A stretch of 64,000 nucleotides of DNA from Melanocharis versteri (GCA_013397845.1 VZTG01009145.1:337531-401530), one strand, 5' to 3'; positions 12,601 through 22,897 are shown, counted from the stretch's first letter. Notes: generated by a model not told the origin, from the sequence alone. Numbers and translations: made by a program.

Positions 12601-14884
12601 TCCAACCCAAAAAGTCTGAGATTCTGAGATTCTAGGACACAATGAGTTTAATCCATTCATGTACCTTCTGCTGAAAGTCTCATTTTCCCCAGCAATTGCT
12701 TTGGAAAGGGTTAAGCAACAGAGGAAGGGAAAAGGGAACAGCTCCGTTAGGATGGATATTCTAGCAGGGTTTATTAGAGCTTTGACCTACAGAAGTTTCA
12801 TAAGGGGCACAAATATTGCCCCTTCACTAATAAATGAGTTTTGCCTGTTTGCTTCCATTTGTAACAGGAGAGGCAGGGACATGAATTGCCCTGGGTGTAA
12901 AAAGCCCTGGCTGTTGCAGTGGCCAGTGTTACCCCTGGGTATCACCACTCTGCCCAGGGGTGCTTCTCAACAAGAAATGTGTGCAGACCTTCCAGCCCAC
13001 ACTGCTAATAGTCAAAGGAGCACATGCTGTGTCTCTCCCTTGTAGAGCAGCAGTTCCTGTCCTCCTCCCCCAGCATGTTTGCGCTTAAAACACTCTGCTT
13101 TGCCTACGGCTGAGGAAAGGGGCAGAAATAGTTACTCGGGTTTTACGGCTATTAGTTCTGGGGACAGGTTTCTTTGGCCTTTTTTTTTTCCCTGTTTATT
13201 CTTTTCTTATAATTTTCCCTGCAAGCAGCTGCCCTGGCCTTTTTTCTAAACTTCCTATGGATGCTTCTGTGTACAGGCATTTCCCCCTTTTGCTTGAGCA
13301 ATCTTGTACTTTGAAATTAATTTGACAAAGGTCTCCAGGATTAATTCTAATGAAGTCTTAGCTCACCCCGCTTTCCAAGAGCTCCACCTCTGTGGGCGCT
13401 GGGAGTTCATCCCTCACCACTCCATGAGCTCCAGGCAGCTGGAGCAAGCTGGTGGCACAGGCAAACTCCCAGAAACCCACATGGGACAAAAAAAAATATT
13501 CAGCTTTGACAAAGTAGTGACTCTATGCATGGGTTTTGCTGTCTCTCCTTTTGTGGCTGGATTCTCTGCTGTGAATTACAGTCTCCTTTCCCAGAGCTGC
13601 TTGGTTGGTTTCAGCAGAGCCGAACCCTTTGACCAGAGAAGGATATCCTTCCATTTCTCTCCACTGGCCAAGCTTTCCCTGCCTCTGTAAGTCCCCACCC
13701 CTTGGCATCTCTCATGGTCTGTGCTCTGAGCCCCACCATTTCTGTGCACTGTTTTTGCTCTTTTGGAGACTGTGCTGTGCATCCTTTTCCTATGTCAGAC
13801 CTTGGCCACACTGGATCCATCCTGTGGACTTCACCTGTGGATGCTTCACTGGGATGAGGATTTCCAAGGTCTAACATGCTTCTGTCACCCCTTGTACAGT
13901 TAATGTGTCTGTTCACATCCCTGTCTTCAAGAGGTCAATGCTGCAACTGGGGACCATAGTCAGAACTTTTGTAGGCACAGACTTGGTGTTTGAAGGGTGA
14001 TTGAAGTGAAATTAAAAAAGATGAACTCAGCCAAGGAGACTTAATTGAAAATGGTAATGAGGAGCTCTGTGGTGTGATCCTGTCGTGCTGGGACTTGGTT
14101 CCACTGGGTGGTTTCAGGTGATACCAGGTTTAATTTAACGTACAGCTGTGGGCTGAGGGCTCATAACAGGTACATCTAAACTGGTCTGTTCCAGAGGAGT
14201 TCCTGGAGTCCCAGTGCATCCCCAGTGCAGTATTAGATGTAGATTTTAGGAGACATTTCTTCACTGGAAGGGTGGTGAGACACTGGCACAGTCTGCCCAG
14301 GGCAGCGGTGGAGTCACCATCCCTGGAGATGTTCAAAAGCAGTGTGGATGTGACATTTGGGGACACGGGTTAGTGGTGGCTTTGGCAGTGTTGGTCTAAG
14401 GGTTGGACTCAACGATCTTAAAGGTCTTTTCCAAACTAAAAAATTCCATGACTCTGTGATTCTGTTGCTGTCTGCTGTCTCTCCAGCCACTGTCCCCTCC
14501 ACTCTGGTGTGTAACACACGCCCCTCTCATTCCCCCAGCTCTCGTGCTGGTGCTTGTCTGCCCCTCTGATTGGGAATGATTCTAGTAACACCCCTTGCCA
14601 AGCTCAATTTTTTAATGTTGGGGGATGTTGAAGAAGGATGGACAGCCTTAGCAAGGCAGGGAGGGGTTCTGATGCTGTGTGAGGAGCAGGACTGATGCTT
14701 CCCTTGCTGCTGTCCCTCTTTCTCCACACAGATCAACCCCCTCTCCTACGGAGCTGTGGTCCAGACGTACAGACTGCCCACCTACAGCTGCTACCCCAAG
14801 GACTCCTGGGCATCTCTCTGCAAGAAACTGTTCCTTGGAGAGCTCATCTACCCTTGGAAACACAAAGGAGAGAAGCAGAACTAA
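452..14884 (+). CDS. PIGQ: PIGQ, 3' half of gene (six coding exons)
   Basis: Subunit Q of the GPI-N-acetylglucosaminyltransferase complex (with PIGA, PIGC, PIGH, PIGP, PIGY, DPM2), which moves GlcNAc from UDP-GlcNAc to phosphatidylinositol on the cytosolic face of the ER, the first step of GPI-anchor synthesis. Coding join seen: 452-605, 3187-3298, 5183-5263, 6233-6347, 10378-10439, 14732-14884; all junctions are GT-AG and phases agree. They give about 224 residues, close to the C-terminal 40% of the shorter human isoform (581 aa). Several hydrophobic membrane segments are visible (LGLTVALCILSDIIALLTF, then a Leu/Ile-rich run in the 81-nt exon, then LRLLVVIVQGLIHLLVDLI), with the hallmark FYVYGARLYCLKIYGLSSLW between them. 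The chain ends GELIYPWKHKGEKQN. Upstream exons lie left of the window. Identification rests on remembered family sequence, but similarity is extensive, so I am confident. Confidence 0.95.
606..3186 (+). other. PIGQ: PIGQ intron between exons a and b
   Basis: A 2.6 kb intron with no coding sequence that I can recognise. The only clear content is a reverse-strand CR1 3' fragment at 2704-2905. Confidence 0.85.
2704..2905 (-). mobile_element. CR1 LINE 3' fragment
   Basis: Begins TCATAGAATCATGGAATGG, the reverse complement of the CR1 3' tail, then the CCTGCCATGGGCAGGGACAC and GAACACTTCCAGGGATCC blocks. Antisense within a PIGQ intron. Confidence 0.9.
3187..3298 (+). CDS. PIGQ: PIGQ coding exon b
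   Basis: 112 nt, preceded by TTTGCTCAG and followed by GTAGTG. The first base completes the split Arg, then 37 codons run from LYCLKIYGLSSLW to DSCSYDLDQ. It is a basic, probably cytosolic loop (FRGKKWNVLRQRVD) that is nearly invariant in the family. Confidence 0.95.
3299..5182 (+). other. PIGQ: PIGQ intron between exons b and c
   Basis: A 1.9 kb intron. It opens with a C/T-rich degenerate repeat that runs into a single N at 3559; the rest shows nothing recognisable. Confidence 0.85.
3429..3558 (+). repeat. C/T-rich degenerate repeat before a single N
   Basis: Loose repeats of a C-rich word (CTTGCACCCCTTCC, CCTACACCCCTTCC, CTCTCCAGCATCC) that end at the N at 3559. Intronic. Confidence 0.55.
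5183..5263 (+). CDS. PIGQ: PIGQ coding exon c
   Basis: 81 nt (27 codons, phase 0 at both ends), preceded by TTTTTCCCTAG and followed by GTAAGA. It encodes a strongly hydrophobic segment from LFIGTLLFTILLF to TTALYYLVFTL, a likely membrane helix. Being a multiple of three, it could be skipped without a frameshift, though that would delete a membrane pass. Confidence 0.94.
6233..6347 (+). CDS. PIGQ: PIGQ coding exon d
   Basis: 115 nt, preceded by GGTTTTTGTAG and followed by GTGAGT. It encodes LRLLVVIVQGLIHLLVDLID through LRLCRSYRL and ends on the first base of an Ala codon. That leftover G joins exon e (CT, giving Ala) in the standard transcript, or exon f (AT, giving Asp) if exon e is skipped. 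Confidence 0.95.
6700..6933 (+). mobile_element. CR1 LINE 3' fragment (divergent subfamily)
   Basis: Contains GGAGCATTTGGACAATGCT, GGGATTGTTGGGGTGTC, CAGGAGCTGGACTGAATGAT and the tail CAATGATTCTGTG. It differs from the long CR1 copies here but resembles the reverse copy at 10252-10346. Confidence 0.82.
10252..10346 (-). mobile_element. Truncated CR1 remnant beside PIGQ exon e
   Basis: Its reverse complement reads GGGATTGTTGGGGAGTCC, then CAGGAGCTGGACTTGATGAT and GGATATTCCATGG, matching the copy at 6700-6933. It stops 31 bases before the 3' splice junction of the 62-nt exon. Confidence 0.8.
10378..10439 (+). CDS. PIGQ: PIGQ coding exon e (62 nt, frame-shifting if skipped)
   Basis: Preceded by a T-rich tract and TTTGCAG, followed by GTAAAG. 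It encodes the end of Ala, then GVKFRVLEQQDGKPLRLLMQ. Its 62 nt are not a multiple of three, so inclusion or skipping sets the reading frame of the last exon. A truncated reverse-strand CR1 remnant ends only 31 bases before the exon. Confidence 0.93.
12370..12634 (+). mobile_element. CR1 LINE 3' fragment
   Basis: Starts near AACTGGCTTTAAGCTGAAGC, passes GATATTAGGAAAAAGTTCTT and the GTTGCCCAGAGAAGCTGTGG block, and ends in repeated GAGATTCT units typical of the CR1 terminus. Confidence 0.9.
14228..14464 (+). mobile_element. CR1 LINE 3' fragment
   Basis: Runs from TAGATGTAGATTTTAGGAG through CACTGGCACAGTCTGCCCAG and TTGGACTCAACGATCTTAAA to the tail CTGTGATTCTGT. It is older and more diverged than the copies at 21 and 42 kb. 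Confidence 0.88.
14732..14884 (+). CDS. PIGQ: PIGQ last coding exon f
   Basis: Preceded by TTTCTCCACACAG. The standard frame encodes 50 residues from INPLSYGAVVQTYRLPTYSC to GELIYPWKHKGEKQN and stops with TAA at 14882-14884. This matches the C-terminus of the 581-aa human form (ending with a similar GELIYPW and a basic tail). A second frame of the same exon stays open to TGA at 14914-14916 (see findings). Confidence 0.94.
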   Translation: MNPLSYGAVVQTYRLPTYSCYPKDSWASLCKKLFLGELIYPWKHKGEKQN

Positions 14885-17800
14885 AGGCAGTGGAAGAGCT
14901 TGAGAACTTAACCTGAAAAACATACTGACTCCTAATGCTTTGGGACCAAAGGCTGCTCAGAGACAGTTACTGCTCCATCCCTTTAAATAGATTTTGGTAA
15001 CATAGGAAAGGCTGAATTTTTAAAGGCAAGTATTTTTAAACATTATTTTTCAACTCTCTCTTCCCCTACACTGTGTTTGTATATTATGCTAATGATTATT
15101 TTGGAAGCAAAAGGTTAAACCCGTCAGTGCCTCATGAAATCAGCACTCAGTGTCATGGAGGAAGCAGCTCCCAGATAGTTTGGTGATGAATTTCTCCTTC
15201 CACGTCAGCTCACAGGACCAAACCAGCCCCTCAAGTGGTTCAGAGCCACAATGCTGTGGTGCATTCAGCCAGAGCGTGTTTTGGACCTTTTATGCTTCAG
15301 CCTTCAAGCCAGCTGATCAAAACCATGTGGAGAAGCAGCTCGTGGAGTCCTACACTGAAAACTGAACAGCTGGGTGCCTGAGTTCATGGGATATTTATTA
15401 ATTTCTTTTGAGGAGAGCTTGCACTCACCCCCACTGCAGCACTAGAGAAGGTGTTGAAAGAGTGAGGCTGGAGGCCCAGAAGCACAGACTGTTGTATCAT
15501 GATTCTCTGATTTCTCTTAGGGGAGTTTTCTGCTTTGGATACATTTCCAAAGTGCATCAGTGCTTGGCTTTCCATGTCCTGGTCTCATTTTGATGTGTCT
15601 CCTATTCTCTCTCTTGGGAGGGGTGCCTGTGCACTGGAGGGTGATGTCCCACTGCGCGTGCTGTGGTTGTGTCAAATTTAAATACAGTTGTTACCCAAAA
15701 TACACTTCCTCCAGCTCTGCTCGTTCCTCTGCCCCAGCTCAAACAAGGAGTCAGTGTCACTGTACCTTGCTTTTTGCACTGGCAGGTGAGAGCTGTGCTA
15801 GATCCTGCCCCTTTTCCCCTGGCTGGCCAAGGAACCAAGGATGGAGGAGGAAGAGGAGAAGGCGCTGTGGCTGCAGTGCCCAGCCTTTCTCTGTATTCCA
15901 GTGGGCGTTGGCAAGGCAAGGTGCCCTGGGGCTTTAGGAGCCTTCAGGCAGCACTGCCAGGGACAGGGTCAGAGTTTCCTACCCCAGCCCTGTGTTTCAG
16001 CCATGTGCTGGCAGCTGTCACAGAAGAGAAGGGTTATGGCTCCCCTGCTTTAAGACATCCCTCGCTAGATGTATTTGGGTTGTCTGGAGCTGCTAAAAGC
16101 CCCTCATGGTGCAGGCACAGCCTCTCCAGGCATAGCCTGAGCAGGAGGAAAGGAAGCTCTGCAGGCAGGTGTGTGGTCCAGACATTCCTTAGCAGGCAAA
16201 GCTCCAAGGCCTTGGAGGTTCCTTAGGGACATGTGAGGGAGGCAGGACCACATGGGCACTACAGGATGCCCTGTCACCTTGAGCCAGGGCATGTCACTGA
16301 GGAAAGCCAGTGTGGCAGACACCCCTCACCATCTGCCACTGCAGGCTGTGGCTGGGACATCCCTGCCTGCAGAAACTGGAGAGAGCTTGTTCTTTGATGA
16401 TCCGTGCTTAAAACTCCTGTGCAGCATCTCCCTGTCTTGGAATGATCACTGCCTGAGTAATTCTCTGCACTCCAGGTGGGAAGAACTGCAGGCTGTGATG
16501 CATTTAGTGGATGAATGATCTAAATAACATTTTCACTTCAGCTGGTCAGAGTCATGAGCCCCATCCTCACCTGGCACTGAGCAGAGCAGGTTTACATGTT
16601 ACCTCCTTCTCATCTTTCCACTGAAGCTCCTTAATGATATCCCCTGGTTCCTCCCACACTTGTACAGTTCAGTTTGCTGACTGCTGTGAGAAACTTTGTT
16701 ATTTTTCGTCTTGTGAAAGTAATGTTTCTAATATCCTGGCTTTTAAAATCTTTCTGTGAGACCAGACAGTTCATGATGGTCCTAATCATGGTCCTTTGGG
16801 ATCAAATGCCCTGAAAGCCCCAGAGACAGCACAGAGCCATGAAAACCAGCAACTGTGACCTTCCTATTGGGAACCTGCCAGATGTATTAGATGTTCCAGT
16901 GTTGGGTTTGTTTACTAAAGGCTGATGCTGACTCTGGGGTGGAGAAATACCAAACTGAGAAAAAGCTCCTCCTCAAACCTGAGATCCTGAGTCTTCTGCA
17001 GCAGAGAAGCTTGAGCAGCCCAGCTGGGCAGCGGCAGCTCCTTGTGGGTGCAGTTCTCCTGTGTCACCCAGAGCTGGTGCCTGAGCTGCCTCTCTGCTCC
17101 TCACACTGGGTGTTCTCCTTGCCCGCCATGGTATCTGAGCATCTGAATTGCTTCTGCTGGATGTTTGCCACGTCTCTCCTCTTCCTTTCCAGTCCCTGCT
17201 GTGAAAGTCTTCCCCCACCCTTTTCCGACTCTGTGCAGGGACATTACAACAACGTAGCAGACATCCTGCTCAAGAACACTTGACCTTATGTCATCTCTCT
17301 AATTAGAAGTTAGGATCAGCATCATCTTCCAGGGCAGCACAGACTGGCCCAGCACTGGCATTTCCTCAGGGAAGAGGCTGCTGGCAAGGCTCTGGCTCTG
17401 ATTTATCCTCAGATCCATATTATCCAGAGCAGCCCTTGGATGAGAAGTAGTTAAAGATTCCAGATCTCCCATTCCTACCACGTACCCCTTATAGCAGGCA
17501 GCAAGCAGGCTTTGCCAGTCATCAGTCAAAGACTATAATCTTACAGACTTTTTTTAATACAGCATTTCCTTATTTTTATTTCTCCCACCTTTTGGTTCCC
17601 AGTGCTGCCACAAACCCCATCTTTATTTAGGCAGGGGATTTGTGAAGGAAAATGTGATTCACTGCATGAAAAACTCTATCCTAGAGAGAAATTCTGCCTT
17701 GGAGAAATACTTTCTTCCCCTAACCAGGACAGCATGTGATGATGCTGAAAGGAAACCTCAGTAATTACACTGCACTGAAGGCTCTGGTTATGGGCTTGGG

Positions 17801-18029
17801 AGTTTTCCCTGATGCTGCAGCTGGGCCCTGTAGAGGCCCACGCAAAGACTCTTGCACAAATGTACAACCCATATGTTGACTTTCAGTAGTGCAAAGCAGG
17901 AGAATCTGCATTTCATCCTGCAGAGAACGAGCTGCTTTCCTTCTGCCCTGTGTTTCCTCTTCCTGCTGCTCCAACACCATCTTCTTGCTTAACTCTAGCC
18001 CTCAGTGATTGACCCTTTATGCTTAAACC

Positions 18030-18280
18030 TGCTGGTTACACCACCACGGGAAACTGGTGGAGGTTGGGATCGTCTGGTCCAGCCCCTGCTCACGCCAGGC
18101 CACCCAAGGCTGCTTGCCCAGGACCATGTCCAGATGGCTTTGGGATATCTCCTAGGATGGCAACTCCAACACCTCCCTGGACAGCCTGTGCCAGTGCTTG
18201 GTCACCCCCGCAGTGAAAAGGTGTTCCCTGCTCTCAGGCAGCGTTTGATGTGTTTCAGTTCATGCCCCTTGTCCTTGTGT
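18030..18280 (-). mobile_element. CR1 LINE 3'-region fragment
   Basis: Reverse-strand CR1-like blocks: GACAGCCTGTGCCAGTGCTT, CACCCCCGCAGTGAAAAGG and CAGTTCATGCCCCTTGTCC. Clearly diverged; borders are approximate. Confidence 0.72.
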
Positions 18281-20799
18281 AGTGCAGAGCTCGGCAACAC
18301 GGTAACTCAGATCTCCTCAGTGAATGTGAACATTAGCAGTTCTGTGGCATCTCTGCTCCTGCTCCTCCTCTTCAGGGACTGTTCAGTAGCCCCTTTGCCT
18401 TTTGGGGGCTAAAGCCTTGGTTAGGGGGGTGCCTGTGCATTGGCTCAGATCCCTGACCTGCTCCTTGGTCCTCCTCTGGAGTTGGTAGCAGAGAGCACTT
18501 TCTCTCCAGCCACACTCCTGCCTGTGCTGAGCTCACAGTGGGAGCTCTGGGGGCTTGGGCAGCAGAACCCCAAACCTGGCAGTGTCCGGGTCTGCAGGGT
18601 CAGGGAACAGCCTAAGTGTGGAGCGCTGGGGCTCTGCAGGGTGAGTGTGCTGTGCACACACAGGGGATGGGTCTGCATCTCAGCTGATCTTCCGTGTGAC
18701 AGGAGGCCACAGCGCTTCCCAGCTGGATCGGGAGTTTTGGGTGCAGGATGAACATGTTCAGAGCAATCCAAGCCTCACATGAGCAGCTGATCTGCCTTCC
18801 TGGGTGAGAGCAGAGTGCCCACCACCTTTGCCTCTGGCTCACCATTTTGCATTAGGAGTTGCTGCAAGAGTCTGTCACCTTTGGCTCCAGTCTTTATCCA
18901 CGCCTGGGCCTCAAACCAGGAGTGCTCAGCCTCCCCATTTACCGTCTCAGCAAGCTAAATATGAGGAGTGTTCCTGCACTGATGAGTGCTGCAGGTGACA
19001 GAACACCCCCCCTGCATTCCCAGGCAGGTGCTGGGGCTGGGGGCAGTGGAGGTGTTTGGGAGAAGCTGCAGAACCCAGGCCCAGCTCAGGGCAGGGATAG
19101 GCTGCAGCTCCTCTCTCATCCTCTGTGTTATTTAACATCTGGCACTGGGGAAGTTAGTGAGAACTTCACAGCTCTTGTAATCAATCCTCCTCACAGTATT
19201 TTCTGGTTTTAAGTAAAGTATTATAAAAGAGCACTGACTCATTGAGAGTTTCATTAGAAGTGTGTGAGTGTTTGTGAGTGAGGTTTGGCGAGGAAGTTAA
19301 AACCCACTGTGCATTTCTCCTTCCCTCACGTGAACCACCAGGCGTTCAGCAGGAGCAAAGCGCTCCCGCAGCAGCGACACGGTGTTTGTTCTAAATGTCA
19401 CCACTAACCCCAGCTGAAGGTGACTTCCTTCCCACTGCAGCCCTGATCTGAAACGCAGCCTGGTGATGTGAAACACAGACCAGTCCAGGAACAAGCCCTG
19501 GCTCAGGAACCACGCTGGCTGCAGGCTCATCCCAGCTCCAGTTCTGCAGGCAGGGGTGCTGGGCAGAGCAATGGCAATGCCAGCAGGACAGTGACAATGC
19601 CAGCACTGCCAGTGGCAGTGGGGATGAGGGATGCTGCACATACCAGTGCTTGTGTGTGAGTTTAGGGGTGGAGAGCTTTGTTCTACTGATAGGTTTTATT
19701 GGTTAATTCAACCTTTTAATCAGAACTTAAATGGATTTTGATTACACCAGAATAAAGATGTTGGGAGGAAAATCCAGCCCTTCCCTCTAGACTGAGTTGC
19801 TGCTGAGCACGGTGTGGCTGTCAGCAGCCCAGGCACGGGGCAGGGCGGCTGCTGGAAGCTCAGCTGCTCCAGGCAGGCTGTCCATCCCCATGCCAGGGCC
19901 TGCCTGGGCAGTTTCTCAGTCTCTGCTCTCACACACAGGGGTATTTCAGCACTTATCCAGCTACAATTGTTCTGCCAAGGCTAAACCACAAAGCTTGTGC
20001 AAGGAGGATGCAATGAATGCCACCTCAGGCCTGGGAGATGGTTGAGGTGATGCTCCTCCAGCTCTGGGTGTTCCTGTGATTCAGAGAGGGGTTCCTTGGT
20101 TTCCCGTGAGCCTGCCCACGTGGTGTGTTCAGTGTGAGGGGGCAGGACGAGGGACAATCCTTTGCAGCGCAGCACAGCACAATCCAAGGACGAGCCCAAG
20201 CTGGGCCTGGGAATGACGGGTCCTTGTGGCCACTCCTTTCCTCCTCACACCAGAGCAGGCACTCCCTTGAATTACACTCCTTTCTCCTTTCCCCTCTCCC
20301 AGCTGCATGCATGGCTGTCACAAAGTCCCCACACTGCAGCAAGCCCCTGCCAAGGTCACCCCTCTGCCAGGAGCCTCTGCCAGGATTGCCCCTCTCACTC
20401 TGCCTCCCACCCCTTGCCACGATTCCCACCAGTCTGGGCTCTGTTTGGTTTCCACCATCCCACCAAAGATGAGAGAAATCCCTTGACTGAGTGAGCCATA
20501 AGCAGCGCCCTGTGGAGCAGTAGGACTGAGATCCAGAGGCTGAGAAAAGAGAAATAAAATAGAGGATATTCCTGCCCGTCCTCCTCCTGTCCACTTCCAC
20601 TGCTTTGGATCCAATGGACTGTTGGACAGAAATGAGGCTTTTCTCTCCTCCTGGGGAAAACAAGCATCCACAGGTCCCCCCTCCCTGCTCTGCTCACCAG
20701 GCTGTGCCCTGGGGTGGGTGTTTCTCCACAGGCTTTACCCTCCAAGCCCCTTTACCCGGGGAATGCAGTGGCCAGGAATGGCAGTGGCTGCAGGAGGAC

Positions 20800-20865
20800 A
20801 TCTGCTCTTTGGGTTTGCTTTATCTGCTCTTCGGGTTTGTTTTATCTGCTCTTCGGGTTTGCTTT
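20800..20865 (+). repeat. 22-bp tandem repeat, three copies
   Basis: ATCTGCTCTTTGGGTTTGCT plus TT, repeated at 20822 and 20844 with one or two changes. Intergenic, no function seen. Confidence 0.92.
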
Positions 20866-21189
20866 AGCTGCTGTTTCATTTTCCTCTGTCTGTGCTCTCA
20901 CTGTGCTTTGGCAGCAGCCGTGGGAGCTGGGAGAAGGCACAGAGGGAGGGCTGTGTTTGGCTCGTGCCAGTGGAGAAGCCAAACTGAGTAGCTGAGGGTG
21001 AGGATCCCCTCGGCCCACAGGACACAAACCCCTCACCAGAACAGCCCCCCCCAAAGGGATTCACAGCATGTGGCTCCAGGGCAGCACAGGAGCTCAAGCC
21101 CTCAGGCTGTGGGAGAGGAGAGGGAGCCAGGCTGAGACCACCGAAGAGGGGGCAGCCCCCCCCCCCGTGAGTGTGGAGGGAACGACTTT

Positions 21190-21644
21190 GGAGCAAGTCC
21201 AGGGAGGCTCAGGGATGCTCCAAGGACTGGAGCCCCTCTGCTCTAGAGCCAGGCTGGGAGAGCTGAGGGTGTTCACCTGGAGAAGAGAAGGCTCCAGGGA
21301 AACCTCAGAGCCCCTTCCAGGGCCTAAAGGGGCTCAGGAGAGCTGGAGAGGGACTGGGGACAAGGGATGGAGGGACAGGGCAAGGGGGAATGGCTTCCCA
21401 CTGCCAGAGGGCAGGGATAGATGGGATATTGGGAAGGAATTGTTCCCTGGGAGGGTGGGGAGGGCCTGGCACAGAGTGCCCAGAGAAGCTGTGGCTGCCC
21501 CTGGATCCCTGGAAGTGTCCAAGGCCAGGCTGGATGGGGCTTGGAGCAGCCTGGGATAGTGGAAGGGGTCCCTGCCCATGGCAGGGGGTGGAACTGGGAT
21601 GGTCTGTGAGGTCCCTTCCAACACAAACCATTCCCTGATTCTAT
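21190..21644 (+). mobile_element. Long, well-preserved CR1 3' end
   Basis: Shows the ordered blocks GATGCTCCAAGGACTGGAGC, CCTGGAGAAGAGAAGGCTCC, GGGATATTGGGAAGGAATTG, CAGAGAAGCTGTGGCTGCCC and a tail ATTCTATAAA. Very similar to the copies at 41866 and 47551, so of the same, younger subfamily. Confidence 0.93.
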
Positions 21645-22222
21645 AAAAACATCGCTCCTCAATCCATTCCTTCTCTGTCTCCATCCATGAGTGACTCTGC
21701 TGTGCTCTTCAGTCCTTCCCAGGGCTCTCTGGTACCCGTAGCCACCAGGACCTCCCCGAGGAGCCAGGGAGCCACAGGATCCTTGCAGGCTGAGGGGCAT
21801 CTGTGGTGCTCGCTGGGTTGGGGAACACAGGTCATTGGAATGGGATTCACTGGAAGCAGCAAGGCTGGGAACATCGATGGTGAAATGCCCCGCTCTGGAA
21901 AGATTAGCAGGATGCTTTGTTCAGCACAGGGATTTGTCAGCCATGACGGTGGGGAGAGGATCCTCCACATCTTCTCACTGGGAATCCCCTGGGATTGGGT
22001 TTGGGAATGGCTCCTCAGAGATGTCAGGCCAATGCCAAGGGATTCCTTGTGGAGTGGAGAACGGCCAGGAGTCCTGGGTACAGGGTCAGCCTGGCACCCA
22101 CAGCCCCACGGCCATCCCCGTTCCCTGGGGACATGCTGGATGTCACCATGGCTGCCCCCTGCCCCACCGACAGTGGGGTGCACACACCTCCCACCCCCAG
22201 AACCCGCTGCCCCCCATAAAAT

Positions 22223-22286
22223 GGATGCTCACCCACCTGGATGCCCCCAAATAATGGGTGCCCCTCTTTCTGGACGCCCACCCTAC
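22223..22286. repeat. Four imperfect 16-17 bp units left of the gap
   Basis: Successive units start GGATGC, GGATGC, GGGTGC and GGACGC at 22223, 22239, 22256 and 22272, each followed by a C-rich tail. The array runs straight into the N block. Confidence 0.6.
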
Positions 22287-22641
22287 NNNNNNNNNNNNNN
22301 NNNNNNNNNNNNNNNNNNNNNNNNNNNNNNNNNNNNNNNNNNNNNNNNNNNNNNNNNNNNNNNNNNNNNNNNNNNNNNNNNNNNNNNNNNNNNNNNNNNN
22401 NNNNNNNNNNNNNNNNNNNNNNNNNNNNNNNNNNNNNNNNNNNNNNNNNNNNNNNNNNNNNNNNNNNNNNNNNNNNNNNNNNNNNNNNNNNNNNNNNNNN
22501 NNNNNNNNNNNNNNNNNNNNNNNNNNNNNNNNNNNNNNNNNNNNNNNNNNNNNNNNNNNNNNNNNNNNNNNNNNNNNNNNNNNNNNNNNNNNNNNNNNNN
22601 NNNNNNNNNNNNNNNNNNNNNNNNNNNNNNNNNNNNNNNNN
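22287..22641. other. Assembly gap (355 N)
   Basis: A run of N flanked by two unrelated minisatellite-like sequences. The true length is unknown; tandem repeats on both sides probably caused the break. Upstream RAB40C promoter or 5' UTR sequence may be missing here. Confidence 0.97.
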
Positions 22642-22800
22642 CCGGTCTCCAACCCCGTTCCCCAATTCCGGTCCCCAGTCCCGGTTCCCCAATCCCGGTC
22701 GCCAATCCCGGTCCCCAATCCCGGTCGCCAATCCCTGTCCCCCAATCCCTGTCCCCAATCCCGGTTCCCCAATCCCTGTCCCCAGTCCCGGGTTCCCTCG
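22642..22800. repeat. GC-rich 13-14 bp minisatellite right of the gap
   Basis: About eleven units of CCGGTCCCCAATC with variants (CCGGTCGCCAATC, CCTGTCCCCAATC, and 14-bp forms with an extra C or T). The array is cut by the gap on its left and fades into the RAB40C promoter on its right. Because the unit is mostly 13 bp, all frames stay open and long false ORFs arise on both strands. Confidence 0.9.
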
Positions 22801-22870
22801 ATTCCCGGGTGCCTCTGCCCCCGTCGGGTGCTCCCCCCGGCCCGACTCGCTATCCCATCATGCCCCGCTT

Positions 22871-22897
22871 CCCGCAAGGCACGGCGGGAGCTGTAGT
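22871..22897 (-). promoter_or_regulatory. ZNF143/THAP11-like (SBS2) promoter site
   Basis: Read on the minus strand the site runs ACTACAGCTCCCGCC, then GTGCCTTGCGGG. This closely fits the known ACTACAnnTCCCAGmATGC site followed by the common CTTGCGG extension. Such sites recruit ZNF143 and THAP11/HCF1 to CpG-island promoters. The call is by motif only. Confidence 0.6.

Larger units (their letters stand above)
10440..14731 (+). other. PIGQ: PIGQ intron between exons e and f
   Basis: A 4.3 kb intron with two forward CR1 fragments (12370-12634 and 14228-14464). No other gene or RNA seen. Confidence 0.85.
14885..22286. other. PIGQ 3' UTR and PIGQ-RAB40C intergenic region
   Basis: Begins as the PIGQ 3' UTR; its end is not clear. 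The first canonical forward AATAAA I see is far off at 19751-19756, so a variant signal nearer the stop is likely. The region holds CR1 copies at 18030-18280 (reverse) and 21190-21644 (forward), a 22-bp triple repeat at 20800-20865 and short 16-bp repeats leading into the assembly gap. Mammals have the single-exon NHLRC4 in this position; I see no NHL-repeat-like reading frame here. Confidence 0.6.

Noticed and set aside
19751..19756. AATAAA as the PIGQ poly(A) signal
   Set aside because: It lies 4.9 kb after the stop with a CR1 copy in between; possible but not supported over a nearer variant signal.
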